Source: Bifidobacterium breve (GTDB lineage: Bacteria; Actinomycetota; Acidimicrobiia; IMCC26256). Taken from it: 20,656 nt of DNA. A model generated the notes under the pieces. The model was given only the letters and a program-made list of their open reading frames with translations, ran no database searches and had not been told where the DNA came from. The stretch spans positions 1 through 20,656 of the forward strand of contig CAMDSG010000014.1 in NCBI GenBank assembly GCA_945907055.1, written 5' to 3'. The position numbers and the translations under genes were made by a program. How positions within the stretch are numbered: position 1 is the first letter of the stretch; every line of letters begins with the position of its first letter. This document shows positions 1 to 6,009 of the stretch, piece after piece.

Positions 1-629
1 GGGCCGAGTCCGAGCTCGAAGTATCCGTCGTATACCCCTGCTGCCGTCCAGCAGAGATCAAGGCTCGCAGCACCGACTCTGCGAAGGTCCTCAACCTCGC
101 TCTGAACGCTTGTAAACGCCTCTAGGTAACGAGAACGCAGATCTTTGCGGCGAAAGGGGAAGCCCACTCCAATGATTGCGCGAGATATTTCACGACTACT
201 GACAGAAATAGAGGCTCCGTTACAGGTTGCTCCCCCACCGAGTCGAGCAGAGTAGGTATTGCCGAGCATTGGGGCGTGCACAACTCCTACAACTGGGCGA
301 CCCTCTGCGACTAGGCCGATCGAGACCCCAACCGCTGGGTGGCCGTGGAGAAAGTTGGCTGTACCGTCAAGCGGGTCAACAAGCCAATGAAGATCCTGAG
401 CGCGCTCCCCACCCTCTTCCTCGCCGTGTACCGGTATCCCTGGGGCAAGCTCCTCTAGGACCCTGCGCACCATGCGCTCGCTCTGCATATCCGTATCGGT
501 TACCCAATCACCCGGTGACTTCTCTCGCACATTTACCGGAGATTGAAACGAAGCGAGCACGAGTTCGCCACCAGCGAGCGCAGCGGATGTTGCAGCACTA
601 AGTAGAGCATCAAGATCAAGAATGCTCAT
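1..629 (-). CDS. Inositol monophosphatase family protein (partial, runs off left edge)
   Basis: A Mg-dependent phosphatase of the inositol monophosphatase fold; the family dephosphorylates inositol-1-phosphate, histidinol-phosphate or similar sugar phosphates. The first 209 codons are visible and no stop is reached. Metal-site motifs are present: D45xD47, the acidic HGEEEGG around residues 68-74, and LVDPLDGTANFLHG at 83-96. The segment LDLCWTAAGVYDGYFELG near residues 190-208 is the family's late conserved block, so only the final WDxAAG-type motif and C-terminus lie outside. The ATG at 629 overlaps the stop of the upstream phosphatase gene as ATGA, so the two are probably translationally coupled. 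The LDLCWTAAG...DGY form resembles actinobacterial HisN-like and SuhB-like proteins, but the substrate cannot be read from sequence. Confidence 0.9.
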   Translation of the reverse strand, partial: MSILDLDALLSAATSAALAGGELVLASFQSPVNVREKSPGDWVTDTDMQSERMVRRVLEELAPGIPVHGEEEGGERAQDLHWLVDPLDGTANFLHGHPAVGVSIGLVAEGRPVVGVVHAPMLGNTYSARLGGGATCNGASISVSSREISRAIIGVGFPFRRKDLRSRYLEAFTSVQSEVEDLRRVGAASLDLCWTAAGVYDGYFELGLG

Positions 630-1369
630 GAAGTTGCGTTTCTCAAGCTCTCTAACAAACCTTGAGTTCCGGCAGCTAGTACCTGGCGCCGAGCCATCGG
701 GTCAGCGGTATCTAGCGCTCTACCCTTTGCATCAAGGGTAATTGCACCTGCCTCAGCGCACATAAGAACGCCGCCGAGGTAATCCCACGGCGCGTGCCAT
801 GAGGCGACATCCAAAAAGCCATCTACTGAACCGCAGGCCACATCGCAGAGAGCAAGGGCCGCAGATCCAAGTACACGGAATTGCTTCCATGGGAGGACAA
901 GCCCCGGAAGGCCAGAGAGGGCAATCACGGAGTCCTCGACTCGCTCTACATCGCTTGACTGAATGCGCTCGCCATTACGCGTGGCACCTTCACCCCTAAC
1001 GGCACGGAAGTGAACACCTGTCTCTTGGTTCACAACTACTGCAGCGAGCAGCCCCCCGGCATCCATAGCGCAGATTGAAGTTGCCCAGTAAGGAATATCT
1101 CGTGCTGCATTGCTCGAGCCATCGACCGGGTCGATTACGACAATGATCGGCGAGGAGCGATCTCCACTCAGCCCAGACTCTTCACTCATTATTGCGACGG
1201 GGAGCTTGGAGAGAACCCCGAGCGCAGCCTCATCGGCGATGAGGTCAATCGCATACTGCCCTGGCTTTGTGGTGCGCGCTCTGCGACCTGAGCCGCGTAC
1301 ATTGCGCAGCGAGGAATTCACAGCAGCCCCCGCTGCGTCAAAAGCCTCTATGAGAAGTTTTGTATCCAT
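626..1369 (-). CDS. Inositol monophosphatase family protein (divergent paralogue)
   Basis: A complete 247-residue member of the inositol monophosphatase family, soluble, with no signal peptide. Family motifs: SEESG (62-66) for the first metal glutamate, VIDPVDGSSNAA (78-89) for the DPxDG(T/S) metal site, and APWDYLGG (193-200), the counterpart of the C-terminal WDxAAG motif. It ends in an ATGA overlap with a second, clearly different family member, so this is a tandem pair and not a recent duplication. The start is ATG, preceded by CGAGG very close to the codon, so the ribosome binding site is weak. It lies 124 nt after the molybdoenzyme gene and could belong to the same transcript, although a hairpin in that gap suggests otherwise. 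Substrate unknown. Confidence 0.88.
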   Translation of the reverse strand: MDTKLLIEAFDAAGAAVNSSLRNVRGSGRRARTTKPGQYAIDLIADEAALGVLSKLPVAIMSEESGLSGDRSSPIIVVIDPVDGSSNAARDIPYWATSICAMDAGGLLAAVVVNQETGVHFRAVRGEGATRNGERIQSSDVERVEDSVIALSGLPGLVLPWKQFRVLGSAALALCDVACGSVDGFLDVASWHAPWDYLGGVLMCAEAGAITLDAKGRALDTADPMARRQVLAAGTQGLLESLRNATS

Positions 1370-1438
1370 CCTCGAGAGTCTCGCAGAGATAGAACGCTGA
1401 ATCGGTACGCCCTCGAGATTCTTCGCATCTGCGAAATT

Positions 1439-1463
1439 GAAGAGTCCCGATTAGCGACTCCCC
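1439..1463 (-). terminator. Hairpin between molybdoenzyme and phosphatase genes, possible terminator
   Basis: On the minus strand GGGGAGTC and GACTCTTC pair over 8 positions (two G-U) around a 9-nt loop, about 30 nt after the oxidoreductase stop codon. Only AATTT follows, not a real U-tract, so it would be at best a weak terminator. Together with a smaller hairpin near 1474-1488 it is all I see in this gap. Confidence 0.3.
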
Positions 1464-1493
1464 ATCTTCTCGTATTGTCAGAAACAATGGCTG

Positions 1494-3737
1494 CTAAATA
1501 GCGAGAATCTCAACGACTTCGGTGTAAACCGGCATCCCGGACTCCCGAGCCCCATCACCCGCAGCGAATAAGACATTGCCCTCGGGGAAGAAGACCTGGG
1601 CATTCCCAGCGCGCATTACCGACTCCCTTAGGTTCCCGACCATTCGACCGTGGCGTGAGCGCACCTCAACTTGAGCGCCATCGGATAACCCCAGCATCTC
1701 AATATCGGTGGCCGCCAACAGCACAGAGCCTCGAATGGCGCCGGTGAGAGCGTCCTTATCCTTGAAGATCATCGAGTTGAACTGCTTACCTCGACGCGTA
1801 GAGAGTAAAAACTTTCCCTCTGGAGGCAGCACTATCGATGGAGTCACGGGAGTGAACTTCGCGCGGCCGCTCGGGGTTGGGAAGACCCCATCTGCAGCGA
1901 GCATCGGCCCGCCCCACTGCACTGAGTCGCCGAGGTTCTCGAGATTCTCAATCCCTGCATACAACGGAACAACGCGCGCTATCTCGTCCCTGACCGACTG
2001 TGCATCCGGGAAATCCATCAGGTGAGCACGCTCGGGGTCAATACGTTGAGCAAGGTCTCGAAAAATCATCCACTCTGTTCGGGCCTCTCCGATGCGTGGA
2101 CCGCGCACCTCGGGTCCATAAACAATGCGTCGTTCGGTGGTGGTCTCCGTACCGCCACCTGGCTGCTCGTAGCGCGTACATGCAGGAAGGAGCAGGACCT
2201 CCTCGCCTGGCTCTACCAGCATCTGAGTAGTTATAACTATGTCCTGATGCACTCGAAGCGGAACCTGCTCAAGGGCATGGAGAGTCAATACAGGGTCAGG
2301 TAATACATCTAAGAAGTTTCCACCGCTCGAGTAGAGGACATCTAGCTGTCCTCGCTGAGCAGCGATCAGCATCTGCTCCGCGCTCAAACCGTCAGTTGGG
2401 GAGACAGCAAATCCGTAGGTCTCCGATAGCGCAGCAGCGGATGCTGGGGAGATCGCCACACCACCAGGAAACGCTGTTGCGTAGGCCCCCATCTCGGCCC
2501 CGCCCTGCACGCCGGAGTGGCCTCGAATCGGCATGAGCCCAGATCCAGGTCGCCCCACGTTTCCACGAGCTAGCGCAAGATTGACAATTGACTCAACATT
2601 CTCAACACCGTGTTTGTGTTGAGTAATCCCCATCGACCAGACCAGCACGGCACTCGCAGCATCGGAGTAATAGCTCGCGAATCGCTCCATCTCAGCACGG
2701 CTTGCCCCTGAGGCCTCCACTAGATCATCGAATGACTGATTCTCTAGTTCGGCAAGCAGCTCGGCGAAACCTTCGGTGTGTTCGCGTACAAAATCGCGAT
2801 CAATTCCTCCGTTGGCAAGCAGTACCTTGAGGACTCCATTAATAAATGCACTATCTCCACCGGTATGAACCTCAAAGAAATCATCAGCGATCTTCGTACC
2901 GAATGCAGCACTCTCAAGATTGCTTGGAACCCAGTAGTGCTCTAGCCCCGGCTCGCGAAACGGATTTACAACGAGCACCTTTGCTCCGCGCCTGCGGGCT
3001 AAGTAGAGGTACTTCATGAAGACTGGCTGAGCGTTAGCGACATTCGCTCCAAAGAGCACTATGAGCTTGCTGTTGATGACATCTGTATACGAACACGTTG
3101 TAGCCCCGAGACCAATGGTGGCTTTTAGCGCAACCGTCGACGGCGCATGACAGACGCGCGCAGCATTATCAACATTGTTAGTACCCACAAACCGCATAAA
3201 TTTCTGCGCTACGTAATAGACCTCGTTTGTAATTCCACGCGCTGTTAAATAGAGCGCCGATCGGGACGGAGGGGCCGATCGCATGCGGTCCGCAACTAGA
3301 TCAAGCGCCTCATTCCAAGTGATGCGAGTGAATCCATCCTCCCCGCTACGCCTAAGCATCGGGTATGGGAGTCGCCCTAGGTTTCGCAACTCAGCGCCAT
3401 CAAGTTTGCGCAGAGCAGGGACATCTGCGAGCAGCTTTGGATCAAGCGCCCGCATCGTGTTTAGCTGAAGAAGCTCAAGTCGTGTTGTGCAGAGGTGCAC
3501 ACCCTCAATCGTCCAGTCATGAAAACCCGCAACACCGAGAGCACATCCGTCGCATACACCTTTCGAGAGCAGGCGCCAAGCGTAGGGAAGATTGCGACGG
3601 TGGCTCCAGAAGATTCGCGCCATGTCACTAAAATGCTTTGGCTTCTGCCTCCCCACTCCATTAGGAGCAAAGCCAACCCAGAGGCTGCTCTTAAGGCCTT
3701 TCCCCGTGCGTATCTTGGCGGAGCCTCTCCACGCCAT
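1494..3737 (-). CDS. FdhF/YdeP-family molybdopterin oxidoreductase (formate dehydrogenase alpha-like)
   Basis: A cytoplasmic-type Mo/W-bisPGD oxidoreductase of about 747 residues, with no Tat signal. The N-terminus carries CDGC (about residues 62-65) plus C83, the reduced cysteine set typical of this clade. The MopB core follows, with ARVCHAPS around 193-200: Cys196-His197 sits where E. coli FdhF has selenocysteine-His, so the Mo ligand is cysteine. The last 110 or so residues are the dinucleotide-binding domain. The reading frame extends to a TTG at 3752 inside fdhD, but I chose the ATG at 3737: it follows the fdhD stop by one base and has GGGGGA 7 nt upstream. FdhD and MobA encoded just upstream supply cofactor sulfuration and guanylylation. 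Close relatives are annotated as formate dehydrogenase-like, and E. coli YdeP is linked to acid resistance; the substrate here is unproven. Confidence 0.9.
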   Translation of the reverse strand: MAWRGSAKIRTGKGLKSSLWVGFAPNGVGRQKPKHFSDMARIFWSHRRNLPYAWRLLSKGVCDGCALGVAGFHDWTIEGVHLCTTRLELLQLNTMRALDPKLLADVPALRKLDGAELRNLGRLPYPMLRRSGEDGFTRITWNEALDLVADRMRSAPPSRSALYLTARGITNEVYYVAQKFMRFVGTNNVDNAARVCHAPSTVALKATIGLGATTCSYTDVINSKLIVLFGANVANAQPVFMKYLYLARRRGAKVLVVNPFREPGLEHYWVPSNLESAAFGTKIADDFFEVHTGGDSAFINGVLKVLLANGGIDRDFVREHTEGFAELLAELENQSFDDLVEASGASRAEMERFASYYSDAASAVLVWSMGITQHKHGVENVESIVNLALARGNVGRPGSGLMPIRGHSGVQGGAEMGAYATAFPGGVAISPASAAALSETYGFAVSPTDGLSAEQMLIAAQRGQLDVLYSSGGNFLDVLPDPVLTLHALEQVPLRVHQDIVITTQMLVEPGEEVLLLPACTRYEQPGGGTETTTERRIVYGPEVRGPRIGEARTEWMIFRDLAQRIDPERAHLMDFPDAQSVRDEIARVVPLYAGIENLENLGDSVQWGGPMLAADGVFPTPSGRAKFTPVTPSIVLPPEGKFLLSTRRGKQFNSMIFKDKDALTGAIRGSVLLAATDIEMLGLSDGAQVEVRSRHGRMVGNLRESVMRAGNAQVFFPEGNVLFAAGDGARESGMPVYTEVVEILAI

Positions 3738-3738
3738 C

Positions 3739-4569
3739 TCAGAGTCCCCCAACTATGCGCTCGGCTCCGGCGTATACCGTCGCACGTTCCCCGCGGACAA
3801 ACCCAATAAGGGTCTGGCCCATCTCGCGCGCCACCTCAACCGCAAGGCTCGTCGGCGCTGATATGGCGACCACGACAGGTATCCCAGCGACAGCGGCTTT
3901 CTGCATAATCTCGAAACTTACTCGCCCGCTGACGGCAAGAATTGATGCCAAGGAGATAGATGCGTCAAGAATCCGCTCGCCTATGACCTTGTCCACAGCG
4001 TTGTGTCGACCAACATCTTCTCTACTCACGAGGAGTTTGCCATCAGCACTAAACAAGGCTGCCGCGTGTAGTGCACCGGTCTCATCAAATATGGGCTGCG
4101 CGCCACGTAGAAGTGCCGGAAGAGAAAGCACGGTCGCCGCAGTAATAGTTGGACCATCAGCGAGGCGATCTGCTGAGACGACGACGTCCTCTAGCGCTGC
4201 TTTACCGCAGATTCCGCAACTAGAGGATGAGAGAAACACTCGCTCCCGCTCGGGTGGAACGAAATCTAGACGGGTACGAACAGTAACGATGTTGTACTTC
4301 TGCTCCTCGCTCCCCTCTGTGCAGTAGGCAACGCTCTCAAGGCCACCCGATGCGGCAAGCAGGCCCTCAGAGGAGAGAAACCCTACGGCTAAAGCGAAGT
4401 CGTTCCCTGGGGTACGCATCGTTATGGCTACTGCTTGCCCTACCTGACCGGGTCCATGAGCACGAATCTCTAGCGGCTCTTCGATCACTAATCGATCACG
4501 GGTCTCTCGTAACTCGCCGTTCTCAATGACAGTGACCAGGGCTGGTGCAACGATGCGCCGAGATGTCAT
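3739..4569 (-). CDS. fdhD: FdhD, sulfurtransferase for formate dehydrogenase cofactor
   Basis: FdhD moves sulfur from an IscS-type desulfurase to the bis-guanine-dinucleotide molybdenum cofactor, which formate dehydrogenases need for activity. The 276-residue protein has the expected SSSCGICGKA segment at 115-124 with the CxxC pair Cys118/Cys121, then REDVGRHNAVDK at 183-194 and SGRVSFEIMQKA at 214-225, all hallmark blocks of the family, and has normal length. The ATG start overlaps the mobA stop as ATGA, and its own TGA is one base from the start of the molybdoenzyme gene, so the three are almost certainly co-translated. The pairing with a cysteine-type FdhF/YdeP oxidoreductase is the common arrangement. 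Confidence 0.95.
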   Translation of the reverse strand: MTSRRIVAPALVTVIENGELRETRDRLVIEEPLEIRAHGPGQVGQAVAITMRTPGNDFALAVGFLSSEGLLAASGGLESVAYCTEGSEEQKYNIVTVRTRLDFVPPERERVFLSSSSCGICGKAALEDVVVSADRLADGPTITAATVLSLPALLRGAQPIFDETGALHAAALFSADGKLLVSREDVGRHNAVDKVIGERILDASISLASILAVSGRVSFEIMQKAAVAGIPVVVAISAPTSLAVEVAREMGQTLIGFVRGERATVYAGAERIVGGL

Positions 4570-5138
4570 GAGTGGGGTCCTCGGTCTCGGTACGCCTGCA
4601 GGTCCTCGGGCGTGTCGATATCGTTAAACGCGAACTTCTCAGAAGAGCGTTCCCACTCTGTTTCATTGAGTATCTCAACAACACAGGTATCCAGAAGCGA
4701 CCGCATGGATCTCCCGCCGCTCTCCCACACCGCCGGAGCTAGCCCTCGAGCCTCAGCGCTATATCTCGCACAGAGAGTCTGGAGCTGCCCATCTGCAAAC
4801 GGGACAACCGATTGCTCGCTCTGGTGATTCACAAGCGCTCCAATTAGGCCGTCGCCAATAGCGGGCATATCGCAGGCCATAAGAATGAGTGGAGTCCCTT
4901 CATCAAGCATTGCGCTACCTGCAATAAACGCAGCAAGCGGCCCAGCGCCAGGCTGATCCTCGAGCACACGCTCAAGGTCTGTATAACCGGGCCCAACCTC
5001 AATCACCCGAGAGCAGCAGCGCTTAAGCAATTCTGCAGTCCTCTGTGCGATTACTGCTCCATCGATCTCAATCAACGCTTTAGGGCTACCCATACGACTA
5101 CTCGCGCCGCCGGTTAAGAGGAGCGCTGGAATCGACAC
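4566..5138 (-). CDS. mobA: Molybdenum cofactor guanylyltransferase MobA
   Basis: MobA attaches GMP from GTP to molybdopterin, giving the guanine dinucleotide form used by DMSO-reductase-family enzymes such as the neighbouring oxidoreductase. The 190-residue protein shows the nucleotidyltransferase signature LLLTGGASSRMGSPKAL (6-22, catalytic-type lysine K20), GAGPLAA (64-70), the metal-binding CDMP (89-92), and near the C-terminus FNDIDTPEDL (171-180). The start appears to be GTG with GGAG almost touching it, so the exact start is less secure than the call. It overlaps fdhD by ATGA and follows the small membrane protein gene by 31 nt. Confidence 0.93.
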   Translation of the reverse strand: MSIPALLLTGGASSRMGSPKALIEIDGAVIAQRTAELLKRCCSRVIEVGPGYTDLERVLEDQPGAGPLAAFIAGSAMLDEGTPLILMACDMPAIGDGLIGALVNHQSEQSVVPFADGQLQTLCARYSAEARGLAPAVWESGGRSMRSLLDTCVVEILNETEWERSSEKFAFNDIDTPEDLQAYRDRGPHS

Positions 5139-5169
5139 ACTCCGAGGTTAGTGGAGAAATGACTCCGGT

Positions 5170-5607
5170 TTAAGCCTGTGGAGCGTGCAGGAGGTAACTA
5201 GCGACTTCCCACCTGCCCATGCGGCGAGCCATTCTCACTTCGTTATGTATCTGACCAATCGAAGAGCGAGAATCATCCGCTGCCTGCAGGAGAGTCAGCG
5301 AAGTAATAGCAACCGCTACTTCTCCGGATACTGCAACCTCATCTACTCTCGCCTCTGAGACAAGATTGGTCGGGTGCAAGCCTTGCGCGTAAACAGTCTT
5401 CTTCTTTACTACAAACTCGCGCTTAGTTAGACCGTCGCGCATCGAGGGCCCGGAGAGTGCCCAAATCGTAGCGAAGTCGAGGCGATCCCAGGCGAGTTCA
5501 TATGCAATCGCAAGATCCGATGGCGACGGCCCCGGCTCTAAAGCAACGATAACGATCATCGAAACAATAAGCGTTGCTATGAGCACGACGACAACCAACT
5601 CGGTCAT
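5170..5607 (-). CDS. Small membrane-anchored protein of unknown function
   Basis: A 145-residue protein I do not recognise. Residues 3-24 form a strongly hydrophobic helix with no charged lead, then a Pro/Ser stretch (EPGPSPSD) acts as a linker to a soluble domain of about 115 residues. The start of that domain, with AYELAWDRLDFATIWALSG followed by beta-rich segments, resembles NTF2-like or DUF4878-type folds, which is an impression only. It has no cysteine and no metal motif. It overlaps the pterin dehydratase gene by ATGA and precedes mobA by 31 nt, so it sits inside the cofactor gene run. The likely topology is one N-terminal anchor with the domain outside the membrane. Confidence 0.75.
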   Translation of the reverse strand: MTELVVVVLIATLIVSMIVIVALEPGPSPSDLAIAYELAWDRLDFATIWALSGPSMRDGLTKREFVVKKKTVYAQGLHPTNLVSEARVDEVAVSGEVAVAITSLTLLQAADDSRSSIGQIHNEVRMARRMGRWEVASYLLHAPQA

Positions 5608-5903
5608 ATGGCGCCCGCTGCTGCATGGTCAATCAATTTGGCAAGATCAAGATCAAGTACTGAGATGCCGCCAGCGTCATGAGTAGTGAGCGTGACACTT
5701 ACATTGCGCCAGCGGAGATCAATATCAGGGTGGTGGTCGGCAGCCTCTGCAAGAAAACCAATACGAACAATTAGAGAGATCGCATCTGCAAAAGACTCAG
5801 CAGCAATAGTTCGGCGCAGAAACAATCCGTCTCGACTCCACTCTGGGAGGAGCGCAACTCCATCTGTTATCTCGGCTTCGGTTAGTGCAATGGGTCTCGG
5901 CAT
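5604..5903 (-). CDS. Pterin-4a-carbinolamine dehydratase (4a-hydroxytetrahydrobiopterin dehydratase)
   Basis: A small enzyme of about 99 residues that removes water from 4a-hydroxytetrahydropterins. The signature is clear in the C-terminal half: EAADHHPDIDLRWRNVSVTL, then THDAGG and a Leu-Asp-Leu-Asp-Leu-Ala-Lys-Leu segment, matching the family pattern with the active-site His-His-Pro. An in-frame TTG at 5939 would add 12 residues. I prefer the ATG at 5903, which gives a usual family length and has AGAGAA about 8 nt upstream. No aromatic amino acid hydroxylase is visible nearby. It heads a run of molybdenum cofactor genes, and comparative genomics has proposed that many bacterial members act in molybdopterin metabolism; in this locus that is an inference. 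Confidence 0.9.
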   Translation of the reverse strand: MPRPIALTEAEITDGVALLPEWSRDGLFLRRTIAAESFADAISLIVRIGFLAEAADHHPDIDLRWRNVSVTLTTHDAGGISVLDLDLAKLIDHAAAGAI

Positions 5904-5940
5904 ATCCCCATTCTCTGCCCAACGCGCGTCGCGCGCCAAC

Positions 5941-5989
5941 TATGGGGTAAAGGTATGGGGTGATAGGTATGGGGTAAAGGTATGCAGGG
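5941..5989. repeat. Short tandem repeat, about 3.5 units of 13-14 bp
   Basis: On the plus strand the unit TATGGGGTAAAGG occurs at 5941-5953 and 5968-5980, with the variant TATGGGGTGATAGG between (5954-5967) and a degenerate start TATGCAGGG from 5981. The array fills most of the gap between the S8 protease stop and the pterin dehydratase gene. On the minus strand it reads as repeated CCCCATACC. Just beside it, 5925-5938 is a GC-rich near-palindrome of CGCG steps. The array could hold operator sites for the cofactor gene run or be simple slippage. Confidence 0.8.
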
Positions 5990-6009
5990 AGGCAGACTCA
6001 AACCCAGGA

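Noticed and set aside
3755..4327. Open frame of 190 codons on the plus strand opposite fdhD
   Set aside because: It is entirely antisense to a strongly conserved fdhD and has no motif or ribosome binding site.
5139..6009. Moco-type riboswitch upstream of the cofactor genes
   Set aside because: I looked for a structured leader before mobA and the PCD gene; the gaps are 31 and 106 nt, mostly filled by the tandem repeat, with no matching architecture.
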